64,000 nt of DNA from Tsukamurella ocularis (GCF_024807615.1 NZ_JANUCJ010000003.1:806001-870000); one strand, 5' to 3'; shown: positions 8,877-17,636, counted from the stretch's first letter. Translations and numbers: made by a program. Notes: generated by a model from the sequence alone, not told the origin.

Positions 8877-9023
8877 ATGTTGTTCATTTGCAGATCGAAT
8901 GTCTCATCAACCCATATTACCTGTCACTGTCATTAGCACTGTACATGATGCGTCATGCGCGACGAAATGTGAAGCCCCGGGAATTGTCAGGTTTCTCACT
9001 GTTCGTGCGTCTTTTGTTGCGCT
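8877..9023. promoter_or_regulatory. AT-rich leader before the condensation-domain gene
   Basis: This stretch is clearly poorer in G+C than its surroundings. It contains runs such as CATATTACCTG and TCTTTTGTTGCG, and a small perfect inverted repeat CATGA-TGCG-TCATG at 8944-8957. It probably carries the promoter of the following gene and a regulator site. I could not assign -35 and -10 boxes with confidence, and no ribosome-binding site precedes the ATG at 9024. Confidence 0.5.
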
Positions 9024-10463
9024 ATGGACTTAGTCATCATGTTCTACATGATCTCGGGTTTCTCAGAGCAGTGGCAGTGCCCGGCGGGAGAGTGGACCGT
9101 CTGGGCTCCGGACGCGACCACCAAGGAGGCGATGCGCACCGCCCCTGACCAGGATGTCTGCACGTCGTACGTGCAGGCCGACCACCTACGCAGCGGCATC
9201 GATGGCGAGGCCTGCACGCGTCGCCTCGTTTTCACCACATTCACGATCCACGATGTTTTCGATGAAAGAACCGTCGAATCGGTCTTCACCGAATTCGTGC
9301 GCGGGCACGGCGTCTTCCACACCGCATTTCCGGTGTCGGCGGACCCGAATCCGCGTGGACGCACGCTTTCTCCGGAGCAGATCGATCTCACCATCGAGGC
9401 CACGTCGGAGACGCATCCCGGCGCGACCGTCAAGGACTACCTCATGGCGTCGGTGCCGGAGCTGCACGAGTGGGCCGCCTTCGCCTTCAGCGTGACCGGC
9501 ATCGAGCACGCGCGCCCCGACTCGACCACCCCGCATTTCCAGGTGGTGGTCTGCTCGGACCACCTGTACACCGACGGCGTCTCCCAGGCCGTGAGCTTCT
9601 TCGAGTTGCTCTCCCGGTACACGGCGGCCCGCAACGGCACCGCGTACGCGCAGGTGCCCGTCCGGCCGCACCGCGAGTTCACCCGCGAGCAGCGCACGCT
9701 GGCCGCCACCCTCACACCCACCCACCCGGACGTGGTGCAGTGGCGCGAGACGCTGCGCCGCGCGGGCGGCATGCCGCGCTTCCCCCTGCCGCTGGGGCTG
9801 GCCGACGGCGAGGCCGCCCCAGGCCGCATCGCGGTGCACGCTTCGTTCATCGACGCCGACCGCACCGCCCGGTTCGGTGCAGCGGCGAAGCGGGCCGGCG
9901 CGAACATGAGCAGCGCGCTCCTCGCGGTGCTCGGTCAGGTCCACAACAACCTCACGGGCGACGAGCTGTTCACCATGCTCATCCCGCGCGCCGACCGGTC
10001 CGCGACGGGCGACGCGATGGCCGTCGGCTGGTACGTCACGCTGGTGCCGGTGCAGTTCTCGGCCTCGGGGACGTTCGACGAGGTCGCGCGGAACGCGCAC
10101 GAGGCGGTCACGACGGCGAAGCAGCTGGACCGCACCCCGGTCTACCCGGTCATCGACCTGCTGGCCGACGATCCGGAGTTTCCGGTGCAGCACGGCTTCG
10201 CCGCGCCGATGCTCTCCTACATCGACGTGACGCGGGTGCCGGGCGCTGAACTGGCTCGGCAGCATGACCTCTCGGTGTTCGCCAACGCCACGCCCTCGCG
10301 CGAGGTGTTCACCTGGATCAACCGCGACGAGTCGGGCCTGGACTTCAACGCCATGCACCCGGACACGACGCAGGCGACCCGCTCGGTGGACACGGTGTTC
10401 CGATTGCTGCGCGACCGCATCGTCGAGGTGGCCGACCACTCCCCCGCCCTCATCTCGGCGTAG
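9024..10463 (+). CDS. Stand-alone condensation-domain / PapA-like acyltransferase
   Basis: A 479-residue single-domain protein of the chloramphenicol-acetyltransferase/condensation superfamily. The active-site motif is CSDHLYTDG (HxxxDG form, His kept). The N-terminal GEWTVWAPDATTKEA stretch and the late structural segment around PMLSYIDVTRVPG resemble mycobacterial PapA proteins, which esterify sugars or alcohols with fatty or polyketide acyl chains taken from carrier proteins. No polyketide synthase or MmpL gene is adjacent. It is therefore either a free-standing transferase for envelope lipids or a trans-acting partner of the NRPSs 21 kb away. The start is uncertain: ATGs at 9024, 9039 and 9048 are all possible and none has a good ribosome-binding site. 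An AAGGAGG at 9123-9129 before an ATG at 9132 looks like one, but that start would cut into the conserved N-terminus. AT-rich upstream DNA suggests acquisition. Confidence 0.72.
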   Translation: MDLVIMFYMISGFSEQWQCPAGEWTVWAPDATTKEAMRTAPDQDVCTSYVQADHLRSGIDGEACTRRLVFTTFTIHDVFDERTVESVFTEFVRGHGVFHTAFPVSADPNPRGRTLSPEQIDLTIEATSETHPGATVKDYLMASVPELHEWAAFAFSVTGIEHARPDSTTPHFQVVVCSDHLYTDGVSQAVSFFELLSRYTAARNGTAYAQVPVRPHREFTREQRTLAATLTPTHPDVVQWRETLRRAGGMPRFPLPLGLADGEAAPGRIAVHASFIDADRTARFGAAAKRAGANMSSALLAVLGQVHNNLTGDELFTMLIPRADRSATGDAMAVGWYVTLVPVQFSASGTFDEVARNAHEAVTTAKQLDRTPVYPVIDLLADDPEFPVQHGFAAPMLSYIDVTRVPGAELARQHDLSVFANATPSREVFTWINRDESGLDFNAMHPDTTQATRSVDTVFRLLRDRIVEVADHSPALISA

Positions 10464-11139
10464 CGGCCGCCGCCCGCGCCGGCGCGACCGTGCGGACCTG
10501 GCGGAGATCGGCGGGAAAGCCGCCGACGCGGGCGTGCAGCGCGGCCTGCAGGGTGTCCCTGACGCGGCGGTCGAGGACGGGCACGAAGGCGGCGGGCGCG
10601 ACGCCGAAGGCGATCCACGGGCCGGCGGGATCGACGGCCACCGACGTCACCACGAGGCGGGCGCGGCGGTCGGCACCGTCCGGCAGCGGACCGAACGGGA
10701 CCGGGACGAGGACCGGCGCACCGAGACCGCCGGGCTGGCGGTCGCGCGGATAGCCGAGCAACCGCTCGGCCTGCGGAACCGTGCGACCGACGAGCTCCTC
10801 GGTGCGGACCCTTCCGCCGGAGCCCTCGCGGAGCGCGAACGGCACCAGTGCGGCCATCACGAGCGCCGCCACCAGGCCGAAGACGCCCCAGAAGACGTCG
10901 CCCGCGGCGAAGGCTATCTCCGCGGACAGCGCCGCGAAGGCGCAGGCCACGATGTGCACGGCGAGCTGCAGCAGCAGAGAGCCGGCCGTTGTGACGAGAC
11001 CCGCGATGAGGATCGCCGTGACCAGCGCGGCGGTGCCCCAACGCCGGTCCAGGAGCGCCCCGAGGAGTGCGGCGCCGAAGACGAGCAGGTAGACGATCCA
11101 CCACCTGCTCGCCCGGGGCCCCATCTGCACTCTGGTCAT
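10450..11139 (-). CDS. Uncharacterised membrane protein with C-terminal soluble domain
   Basis: I do not recognise this 229-residue protein. Residues about 12-115 hold four hydrophobic helices (WWIVYLLVFGAALLGALL, ALVTAILIAGLV, AVHIVACAFAALSAEIAFA, VFWGVFGLVAALVMAALV). The rest is a soluble domain with an alternating beta-like pattern (ARLVVTSVAVDPAGPWIAFGV). Start: the ATG at 11139 is preferred over an upstream TTG. It lies 40 bp after the MBL-fold gene on the same strand, so it may be the last member of the minus-strand train that begins near 17300. Its 3' end overlaps the convergent condensation-domain gene by 14 bp. Confidence 0.6.
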   Translation of the reverse strand: MTRVQMGPRASRWWIVYLLVFGAALLGALLDRRWGTAALVTAILIAGLVTTAGSLLLQLAVHIVACAFAALSAEIAFAAGDVFWGVFGLVAALVMAALVPFALREGSGGRVRTEELVGRTVPQAERLLGYPRDRQPGGLGAPVLVPVPFGPLPDGADRRARLVVTSVAVDPAGPWIAFGVAPAAFVPVLDRRVRDTLQAALHARVGGFPADLRQVRTVAPARAAAATPR

Positions 11140-11178
11140 GCAAAGAAGATGCAACCAGGGTTCGGATTCAGGCGGGGA

Positions 11179-11805
11179 TCAGTGCCCCCGACGGATCCAC
11201 TCCTCGAGGTGTGGCGACTCGGAGCCCAGAATGGTCCCGTCGCCGTGACCGGTGTTCACGACCGTCTCCGGCGGCAACGCGAACAGGCGATCGCGGATCG
11301 ACTCGATGATCACCGAGAAATCACTGTACGAACGGCCTGTGGCGCCGGGCCCGCCGGCGAACAGGGTGTCGCCACTGAACAACTGCCCCGCCTCCGGGAG
11401 GTACAGGCATACCGACCCCGGCGAGTGCCCGGGCGCATGAATCACGCGGATCTCGGTGCCGCCGATGGCTATCCGGCAGTCGTTCGCCAGATCCTCGTGA
11501 CCGACGCCCGGGTGCGTCATGTCCCACAGCACGTCGTCCCCCGGGTGCAGCAGGATCGGCGCGTCGAGCCGCTCGGACAGCTCCGGAGCGACGGTCACGT
11601 GGTCGTTGTGCCCATGGGTGCAGACGATTCCGCGGACCGTGCGCCCGCCGACGGCGTCGACGATCGGGGCGGCGGAGTGCGCCGCGTCGATCACCACGAC
11701 CTCGCTGTCGTCGCCGACCAGCCAGACGTTGTTGTCGACGTCCCAGGTGCCGCCGTCGAGGCTGAACGTGCCCGACGTGACAACGCGTTCCACGCGCAGC
11801 GTCAC
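11179..11805 (-). CDS. MBL-fold hydrolase paired with MscR (Rv2260-like)
   Basis: A 208-residue glyoxalase-II-like metallo-beta-lactamase-fold protein. The metal motif [14 protein letters not shown] (HxHxDH) is intact, with the further ligands [20 protein letters not shown] and NTGHGDGT. The GTG start at 11805 overlaps the stop of the upstream mscR gene by 4 bases (GTGA), so translation is coupled. The same pair, mscR followed by a small MBL-fold gene, occurs in M. tuberculosis as Rv2259-Rv2260. The likely role is hydrolysis of S-formylmycothiol, or another mycothiol thioester made by MscR, to release formate and mycothiol. The partnership is well supported by context; the exact substrate is inference. 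Confidence 0.86.
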   Translation of the reverse strand: MTLRVERVVTSGTFSLDGGTWDVDNNVWLVGDDSEVVVIDAAHSAAPIVDAVGGRTVRGIVCTHGHNDHVTVAPELSERLDAPILLHPGDDVLWDMTHPGVGHEDLANDCRIAIGGTEIRVIHAPGHSPGSVCLYLPEAGQLFSGDTLFAGGPGATGRSYSDFSVIIESIRDRLFALPPETVVNTGHGDGTILGSESPHLEEWIRRGH

Positions 11806-12887
11806 AGGACCACCACCGAGCGCAGCACCTCTCCGCGGTGCATGGTCGCGAAGGCCTGCTCCACCTCGTCGAGGCCGATCCGCTCGGTGACGAACTTCTC
11901 CAGCGGCAGGCGGCCCTGCCGGTACAGGTCGACGAGCTGCGGGAAGTCCCGCTCGGGCAGGCAGTCGCCGTACCACGAGGACTTGAGAGCCCCACCGCGC
12001 GAGAAGAAGTCGATGAGCGGCATGTCGAGGGTCAGGTCCGGAGTGGGCACGCCCACCAGGACGACGGTGCCGGCCAGGTCGCGGGCGTAGAAGGCCTGCT
12101 TCCAGGTCTCGGGGCGGCCGACCGCGTCGATCACGACGTCGGCGCCGAAGCCGTCGGTGAGCTCCTGGATCGCCTCCACCGCATCGGTTTCCGCGGCGTT
12201 GACGGTGTGCGTGGCGCCCAGCTCGCGGGCCCACTCCAGCTTCTTCGGGTCCCGGTCGACGGCGACGATGGTGCGCGCACCCACGAGGCGGGCACCCGCG
12301 ATGGCCGCGTCTCCCACACCTCCGCAACCGATCACGGCCACGGTGTCGCCGCGGGAGACGCCGCCGGTGTTCACGGCGGCACCCAGACCGGCCATCACGC
12401 CGCAGCCGAGGAGGCCCACGACGGCGGGGTCGGCCTCGGGATCGACCTTGGTGCACTGGCCCTGGTGCACGAGGGTCTTCTCCGCAAAGGCGCCGATGCC
12501 GAGGGCGGGCGAGAGCTCGGTACCGTCCTCGAGCGTCATCTTCTGCGTGGCGTTGAACGTGTCGAAGCAGTACTGCGGCTTCCCGCGCTTGCAGGCGCGG
12601 CACTGCCCGCACACGGCCCGCCAGTTGAGCACGACGAAGTCGCCGGGCGCGACGTGATCGACGCCCTCGCCCACGGTTTCGACGACGCCCGCGGCCTCGT
12701 GGCCCAACAGGAACGGGAACTCGTCGTTGATGCCGCCCTCGCGGTAATGCAGGTCGGTGTGGCAGACGCCGCACGCCTGCACCGCGACCACCACCTCACC
12801 GGGACCCGGATCCGGGATCACGATCGGGAGGACCTCGACGGGCTCCCCCTTCGCGCGGGCGACGATTCCTCTGACGGTCTGCGGCAC
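11802..12887 (-). CDS. mscR: S-(hydroxymethyl)mycothiol dehydrogenase MscR (formaldehyde and S-nitrosomycothiol)
   Basis: A 361-residue zinc-dependent alcohol dehydrogenase, the same length as M. tuberculosis MscR/AdhE2. It oxidises the formaldehyde adduct of mycothiol with NAD and also reduces S-nitrosomycothiol in relatives. Visible features are [13 protein letters not shown] with catalytic zinc ligand Cys, GHEAAGVVE with zinc ligand His, the structural zinc cluster [15 protein letters not shown], and the NAD-binding [15 protein letters not shown]. The GTG start at 12887 has a strong AGGAGGAG sequence (complement of 12892-12899) 4 bases upstream. It is coupled by a 4-base overlap to the MBL-fold gene and lies 68 bp after the UBP zinc-finger gene. 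It is the clearest functional anchor in the redox train and implies formaldehyde or nitrosative stress as the shared theme. Confidence 0.93.
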   Translation of the reverse strand: MPQTVRGIVARAKGEPVEVLPIVIPDPGPGEVVVAVQACGVCHTDLHYREGGINDEFPFLLGHEAAGVVETVGEGVDHVAPGDFVVLNWRAVCGQCRACKRGKPQYCFDTFNATQKMTLEDGTELSPALGIGAFAEKTLVHQGQCTKVDPEADPAVVGLLGCGVMAGLGAAVNTGGVSRGDTVAVIGCGGVGDAAIAGARLVGARTIVAVDRDPKKLEWARELGATHTVNAAETDAVEAIQELTDGFGADVVIDAVGRPETWKQAFYARDLAGTVVLVGVPTPDLTLDMPLIDFFSRGGALKSSWYGDCLPERDFPQLVDLYRQGRLPLEKFVTERIGLDEVEQAFATMHRGEVLRSVVVL

Positions 12888-12955
12888 GGTTCTCCTCCTG
12901 GTCCGGATACGGCTATTGCCATCCTCGCATCTATCGCGGCGACGAGAACTCGGGC

Positions 12956-13297
12956 TCAGTGCACGTGGTTCCTCCAGTCGGCGGGCACGCGGCCCGCGGG
13001 GCCGGGCACGGCCTGGTCGACGGGGCGGTTCTGCGGGTCGGCGAGGCGTGGACCGTCGTAGTAGTCCTCCGCGACGTAGTCCCAGAACCAGGCCTCGCCG
13101 GGCTCGAAGCTCTGCACGATGGGGTGGCCGCTCTCGCGGGCGTGGGCGCTCGCGTGCTGCGACGGCGACGAGTCGCAGCAGCCGATGTGGCCGCACTTCG
13201 CGCAGCGGCGCAGGTGCACCCACCAGCCGCCGGCGGCGTCGCACTCCACGCAGCCTGCGCCGCTGGGCGGCACGGCGGGATCGATCGGATCGCTCAC
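12956..13297 (-). CDS. UBP-type zinc-finger protein
   Basis: A 113-residue protein with a ZnF-UBP domain of the kind found in eukaryotic HDAC6 and deubiquitinases. The eight expected zinc ligands are visible in order: Cys16 and Cys19, Cys32 and Cys35, Cys40, then His48, His52 and His58 (spacing CxxC, CxxC, C, H, H, H). Conserved aromatics WW at 25-26 and the WFWDY segment around 72 follow. The GTG start at 13297 overlaps the stop of the sensor kinase gene by 4 bases, so its production is tied to the kinase. In eukaryotes this fold binds the free C-terminal Gly-Gly of ubiquitin. What it binds in bacteria is not established. Context suggests a sensor, adaptor or target of the adjacent phosphorelay. 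Confidence 0.85.
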   Translation of the reverse strand: MSDPIDPAVPPSGAGCVECDAAGGWWVHLRRCAKCGHIGCCDSSPSQHASAHARESGHPIVQSFEPGEAWFWDYVAEDYYDGPRLADPQNRPVDQAVPGPAGRVPADWRNHVH

Positions 13298-14775
13298 GGT
13301 TGAATCCCTTCTCCCGGGTCGCCGGGATCGGCGACCTCGTCCCGCTGTGGTCCGTCGATAGGCAGCTCCACGATGAACACCGTGTTCCCCGGAACGGACC
13401 GCACCGACAGGTCTCCCTGGTGCTTGTTCACGACGATGCGCCACGAGATGTCCAGCCCCAGACCGGTTCCCTGGCCGACGTCCTTGGTCGTGAAGAAGGG
13501 CTCGAAGATGCGGGGCACCACGTCGGCGGGGATCCCGCTGCCGGTATCGGCCACCTCGACGACCACCGACTCGTCCTTGCGATGCGCCCGCAGCGTCAGG
13601 GTCCCGTTCCCGTCCATGGCCTGGACGGCGTTGTCGATGAGGTTGGTCCACACCTGGTTCAGCTCGGCGCCGTAACCCTGGATGTCGGGCAGGTCAGGGT
13701 CGTACTCCCGGACCACCGTGACGTCCCCCTCGCCCAGCTTGCGGCTGAGCATGACGACAGTGCTGTCGAGCAGCTCGCGGACGTCGAGCACCTGGAACGG
13801 CGCGCGGTCCATCTGTGAGTACTGCTTGGCCGCCTGCAGCAGCGTGGAGATCCGGTTGGTGGAGTCGGTGATCTCGTTCATGAGCAGCTCGGTCTCGACC
13901 GTGTAATACAGCCAGCGCAGCGCGCCCGACAGGGTCTGGACGTCGTCGAGCGAGCCCGCCACCCGGTCGAGGAAGTCCGTCTGCAGGCCCGCCGCCACGA
14001 AGACCGGCGCCAGCACATGGCCGTCGCTGATGTCGTGGTCGTCGAGCCAGTCCATGAGCTCGTCCTCCCGGTCGGAGGCCTCCAGCGGGCCGAGGTCGGG
14101 GGCGCCCGCCACCGCCTCGACCGCCTCCTCCTGGAACTTCACGAGGTCGACGAGGCGCGCCCGGTCGAGCTTGCCACTGGCGATGCCCGCGAGCTTGTGC
14201 CGCATACCGCCGACGCGGGTCCGCAGCTCCGCTGCCGCGCGGGTGGCGGCTCCGGCGGGATTATTCAGCTCGTGGGTGAGGCCGGCGGACAGCGACCCCA
14301 GCGCCAGCAGCCGCTCCCGCTGCTCGATCATCTGGCGGCTCCGCTGGCCACCGTAGAAGACGCCCTCCAGCAGGTGCACTGCCATCGGGAACCACTCGTG
14401 CATCGCCTCGTTGAAATCGGCGGCGGGCAACATGAAGAACTGCGCCTCGGTGACCGCGCGCATCGACGAGTTGTACAGCGTCTGGGCAGGTCCGCCCTTG
14501 CCGAGGAACGCCGACCACGCGCCGGAGTACGCCCCGCGGTGATCCGAGCGACCGGTCTCGACCTCCGCGTCGCCCACCTTCTGCGACAGCGCGATCGTGC
14601 CCCCCAGCAGGATGTACAGCCAGTCCGCCGGATCGCCGGTGGAGTACACGGGGCCGGCGGGGACGGTCTCCACGTGGCCCCGTTCGCACAGCCACTCCAG
14701 CTGCTCGTCGCTGAGCTTCTCGAACAGGAACAGGGTGCGCAGTTCGTCGACGAAGCACGGGTCATGAGTGCTCAC
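13294..14775 (-). CDS. Sensor histidine kinase with N-terminal cNMP-binding-type domain
   Basis: This 493-residue protein has a CRP-like cyclic-nucleotide-binding fold at residues about 12-135 ([49 protein letters not shown]). A kinase core follows. The H-box is [16 protein letters not shown] with His near residue 168, in the HELNNP variant. The ATP-binding boxes are [10 protein letters not shown] (N), DTGSGIP (G1), IFEPFFTTK (F) and GTGLGLDIS (G2). There are no membrane helices, so the kinase is cytoplasmic and must sense an internal signal. The GTG start at 14775 overlaps the stop of the response-regulator/flavoprotein gene by 4 bases, and its own stop overlaps the UBP gene start the same way. 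That three-gene overlap chain argues strongly that they work together. Confidence 0.88.
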   Translation of the reverse strand: MSTHDPCFVDELRTLFLFEKLSDEQLEWLCERGHVETVPAGPVYSTGDPADWLYILLGGTIALSQKVGDAEVETGRSDHRGAYSGAWSAFLGKGGPAQTLYNSSMRAVTEAQFFMLPAADFNEAMHEWFPMAVHLLEGVFYGGQRSRQMIEQRERLLALGSLSAGLTHELNNPAGAATRAAAELRTRVGGMRHKLAGIASGKLDRARLVDLVKFQEEAVEAVAGAPDLGPLEASDREDELMDWLDDHDISDGHVLAPVFVAAGLQTDFLDRVAGSLDDVQTLSGALRWLYYTVETELLMNEITDSTNRISTLLQAAKQYSQMDRAPFQVLDVRELLDSTVVMLSRKLGEGDVTVVREYDPDLPDIQGYGAELNQVWTNLIDNAVQAMDGNGTLTLRAHRKDESVVVEVADTGSGIPADVVPRIFEPFFTTKDVGQGTGLGLDISWRIVVNKHQGDLSVRSVPGNTVFIVELPIDGPQRDEVADPGDPGEGIQP

Positions 14776-16451
14776 GAGTCGACTCCTTCCAAATAGCGGT
14801 GGACGAACATGACGGCCATCGCGCCCTCGCCCACCGCGGAGGCGACGCGCTTCGCCGATTCGGATCGGACGTCGCCGGCGACGAAGATGCCGGGCACGTT
14901 CGACTCCAAATGGAACGGCGGACGGTCCAGTTCCCATCCCGGCGGCGCGGCACCGTCGGGCGTGAGGTCCGGGCCGGTCAGCAAGAAGCCCCGCCCGTCG
15001 CGCTCGACGACACCGTCGAGCCAGTCCGTGCGCGGCTCCGCGCCGATGAAGACGAACAGGAAGTCGGCCGGGACCTGCTCCGTCTCGCCGGACTGGGTGT
15101 CGCGCAGCGTGAGCTGCGTGAGGTGGTCGTCGCCGTGCGCCTCGATCACCTGGGTGTGGGGCCTGACGTGCACGTTCTCGATCGCGTTCAGCTGCTGGAT
15201 GAGGTAGTACGACATCGACGCCTCCAGCGACGGGCCGCGCACCAGCAGCGTCACCGAGCGAGCGCCCTTCGACAGGTACGCCGCCGCCTGACCGGCGGAG
15301 TTCGCGCCGCCCACGATGTAGACGTTCTGCCCCGCGCAGGCCGGCGCCTCGGTCATCGCCGAGCCGTAGAAGATGCCCGCACCGGTCAGCCGCCCCATGC
15401 CCGGGGCGTCCAGCTGCCGGTAGGCGACGCCCGTCGCGAGGATGACGGTGTGCGCGCCCACGACGGTGCCGTCGGAGAATCGCACGCGCCGCCCGGCGCC
15501 GGTCACCTCGAGGGCGACGACGTCCGCGGCCGTGATCATCTCGGCGCCGAACTTGGTGGCCTGCCGCCGCGCCCGGTCGGTCAGCTGCGTGCCGGAGACC
15601 CCGTCGGGAAAGCCGAGGTAGTTCTCGATGCGCGAGCTCTGCCCCGCCTGGCCACCGGTCGCGGACCGCTCGACGAGCACCGTCCTCAACCCCTCGGAGG
15701 CGCCGTACACCGCGGCGCCGAGGCCGGCCGGTCCGGCGCCGACGACCACCAGGTCGTAGAACTCCTCCGCCGGCGTGGTGTTCAGGCCCACGTGCGCCGC
15801 GAGCTCGGTGTCCGACGGTGCGCTCAGCGCGGTCCCGTCCACCGCGGCGACGAGCGGGAGCTGCTGCCCGTCATTGCCCGCGGCGGCGAGCAGCCGCTGC
15901 CCCTCGGGCGACTCGGCGGTGTACCACCGGTACGGGATCTGATTGCGGGCCAAGAACTCCCGCACCTCGGAGGATCGCGCCGACCAGCGGTGACCGACGA
16001 CCTTCGTCTCCGGCACGGGCCGGTGGTCACTGCACAGCCAAGCCTCCAGCTGGGCGTCGATGACGGGATAGAGCTTCTCCTCCGGCGGGTCCCAGGGCTT
16101 GAGGAGGTAGTGGTCGAGGTCGACCACATTGATCGCCTCGATCGCAGCGCCCGTGTCGGCGTACGCGGTGAGCAGGAGCCGGCGCGCACCCGGATAGACG
16201 TCCATCGCCGCCTCGAGGAACTCGAGCCCCGTCATGCCCGGCATGCGGTAGTCGGCCAGGATCGCTGCCACCAGGTCGCCGCGGAGCTTGAGCTCCTTGA
16301 GCGCCTCGAGGGCCTGCTGGCCGCTCTCCGCGCGCACGATCCGGTACTCGTCGCCGTACTTGCGCCGCAGGTCCCGCGCTACCGCGCGGGACACACTCGG
16401 ATCGTCATCGACGGTCAGGATCGCGGGGCGCCGCTTCTCGGATTCAGCCAC
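14772..16451 (-). CDS. Response regulator fused to thioredoxin-reductase-like flavoprotein
   Basis: The 559-residue product joins three parts. Residues about 10-130 are a receiver domain with phospho-acceptor Asp67 in ILADYRMPGMTG, acidic pocket VDDD at 14-17 and a conserved Lys in LLKPWDP. Residues about 148-225 resemble a glutaredoxin/thioredoxin fold (HRWSARSSEVREFLARNQIPYRWY ... LPLVAAVDGTAL), but the usual CxxC position reads WSARS. Residues about 232-559 are a thioredoxin-reductase-type flavoprotein with FAD motif VVGAGPAGLGAA and pyridine-nucleotide motif IVGGANSAGQAAA. The redox-active CxxC is also absent (FYGSAMTEA where FCATC would stand). It therefore probably does not reduce thioredoxin by the classical route. 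It may be a phosphorylation-controlled flavin reductase or redox sensor. Partner kinase and UBP protein are translationally coupled downstream. Confidence 0.88.
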   Translation of the reverse strand: MAESEKRRPAILTVDDDPSVSRAVARDLRRKYGDEYRIVRAESGQQALEALKELKLRGDLVAAILADYRMPGMTGLEFLEAAMDVYPGARRLLLTAYADTGAAIEAINVVDLDHYLLKPWDPPEEKLYPVIDAQLEAWLCSDHRPVPETKVVGHRWSARSSEVREFLARNQIPYRWYTAESPEGQRLLAAAGNDGQQLPLVAAVDGTALSAPSDTELAAHVGLNTTPAEEFYDLVVVGAGPAGLGAAVYGASEGLRTVLVERSATGGQAGQSSRIENYLGFPDGVSGTQLTDRARRQATKFGAEMITAADVVALEVTGAGRRVRFSDGTVVGAHTVILATGVAYRQLDAPGMGRLTGAGIFYGSAMTEAPACAGQNVYIVGGANSAGQAAAYLSKGARSVTLLVRGPSLEASMSYYLIQQLNAIENVHVRPHTQVIEAHGDDHLTQLTLRDTQSGETEQVPADFLFVFIGAEPRTDWLDGVVERDGRGFLLTGPDLTPDGAAPPGWELDRPPFHLESNVPGIFVAGDVRSESAKRVASAVGEGAMAVMFVHRYLEGVDS

Positions 16452-16455
16452 TCTT

Positions 16456-17100
16456 TCAGATTACGGCGGTCGCGGCCTCCGCGTCAGCGAGTGCAGCTGT
16501 GAGCGAACGCATCGGGTCGGGGCCGTAGGAGACGCGGTGGACGACGCCCTGCGGCGTTCCGATCGACCAGTGGGTCATCCACCGGTTGTGCAGGCCCTCC
16601 GGTTGCGCGATGCGGACCTCTCTGTCGCCTCGGGCGGTGCGCACCGTCATCGCCGCGATCGGTGCCATGACCTCGCCCTTGCGCCTACGGCGATCACGGA
16701 AGTTGAGGACGGCCAGAACGATCATCGCCGCGAAGAGCACCACGACCGCCGCAATACGCCAAGGCGCCCAGTCGCCGTAGTCCATCCACATGAGGGCCAT
16801 CACGGGAATCACCAGCGCGATGCCGCCCAGCATGTAGTGGGCGTCGCTCGCACTCGTCTGCGGCTCCATCCCGATCGCGGTCCGCCAGAGCTGAGCCGCC
16901 GTCGTAACGAGCACGAGGTTCGCCACGAACATGAGCCCGTACGCGACACGCTGGCTCGCGGGGCCGCCGACCGGCCAGTCGACGAGCATGAAGACTGCGC
17001 CGAGGGTGAGCCACAAGATCAGGAGAGCACCGGCGAACGCCTTGAGCACCGCGACCGGGACGGTCCGAGTCTCCGTCTCAGCTCGCTTGGACATCGCCAC
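16456..17100 (-). CDS. Uncharacterised four-helix membrane protein
   Basis: I do not recognise this 214-residue protein. It has four membrane helices (about residues 18-40, 53-70, 88-106 and 114-132) followed by RDRRRRKGE and a soluble C-terminal domain of about 75 residues (VMAPIAAMTVRTARGDREVRIAQPEG). The ATG at 17100 and a second ATG at 17094 are both possible. Its 5' end overlaps the last 23 bases of the small frameshifted gene upstream. It stops only 4 bases before the start of the response-regulator/flavoprotein gene. The tight spacing places it in the same transcript and makes a membrane role in the redox phosphorelay possible. Confidence 0.62.
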   Translation of the reverse strand: MAMSKRAETETRTVPVAVLKAFAGALLILWLTLGAVFMLVDWPVGGPASQRVAYGLMFVANLVLVTTAAQLWRTAIGMEPQTSASDAHYMLGGIALVIPVMALMWMDYGDWAPWRIAAVVVLFAAMIVLAVLNFRDRRRRKGEVMAPIAAMTVRTARGDREVRIAQPEGLHNRWMTHWSIGTPQGVVHRVSYGPDPMRSLTAALADAEAATAVI

Positions 17101-17298
17101 TCCTCCGCGCCCGGCGGAGAGCGTAAACGCCCACAGCGATCTCGCCCGCTCCGAAGACCGCCATCACCGCACCGAGGATCGTGCGGAGGTCGGGCCACGT
17201 CGACCAGTCGCGCGACACAGCGACGCCACCAGAACGAACGCGCCGAGGCCGATGACGAGCCATGCCATCCGCGGTGTCACCTCACGCTGTCTCATCAT
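17078..17298 (-). pseudogene. Small two-helix membrane protein gene split by an apparent frameshift
   Basis: Two overlapping minus-strand frames read as halves of one small protein. The first (ATG 17298, stop 17164) gives MMRQREVTPRMAWLVIGLG and continues to VLVASL, then turns into low-quality basic sequence. The second continues in another frame with VSRDWSTWPDLRTILGAV followed by a second helix and ends RRARRSGDVQAS at 17078. A one-base shift near 17218-17225 would join them into about 74 residues with two helices. This is either a real inactivating mutation or a sequencing error. The downstream end overlaps the next gene by 23 bp, as expected for an intact coupled gene. Confidence 0.6.
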
Positions 17299-17636
17299 GT
17301 GTTCACGGTAACGGATACTGGTCGGCGCCTCGTCGAGCTTCGGTCCGAGTCGACGACGACACGCCGACGCTCCGCCGCAGAGTCCCATCGAAGATCGTCC
17401 CGCGAGCCTCGATACAAGGGCATGCCCGCCGCGGTCGACGACGTGTGCGGGATCGTGGTCGCTCAGCGGGCACGATCTCACACAGGTCGCCCTGCCGACT
17501 CGATCCCCTCGCCGTGCCACACCTCCGCCGGGGACCGTGCGGTCAATAGTGCCCGCTCAGCGACAAGAATCCACCGCACCGCGTCCCGCCGGGCCCGGCG
17601 GCGCCGACGCCGACCGCGCCCGGCACCGCGTCGTGA
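17299..17636. other. Gene-free gap with a long-range inverted repeat
   Basis: I find no convincing gene in these 338 bases. They should contain the promoter of the minus-strand redox train (its first start is 17298; GTTACCGTGAACAC precedes it on that strand) and the terminator of the glycosyltransferase gene ending at 17637. GTCGCTCAGCGGGCAC at 17458-17473 and GTGCCCGCTCAGCGAC at 17549-17564 are inverted copies matching at 15 of 16 positions, 75 bases apart. A perfect 16-bp palindrome CCGCCGGGCCCGGCGG lies at 17586-17601 and may act in termination of the glycosyltransferase transcript. Confidence 0.55.

Noticed and set aside
9132-9140. Internal start after AAGGAGG for the condensation-domain gene
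   Set aside because: It would remove the conserved EWTVWAPD segment found at the N-terminus of related proteins, although the sequence looks like a good ribosome-binding site.
8848-10463. Mobile element carrying the condensation-domain gene
   Set aside because: AT-rich leader is suggestive, but no transposase, integrase, terminal repeats or target duplication were seen.
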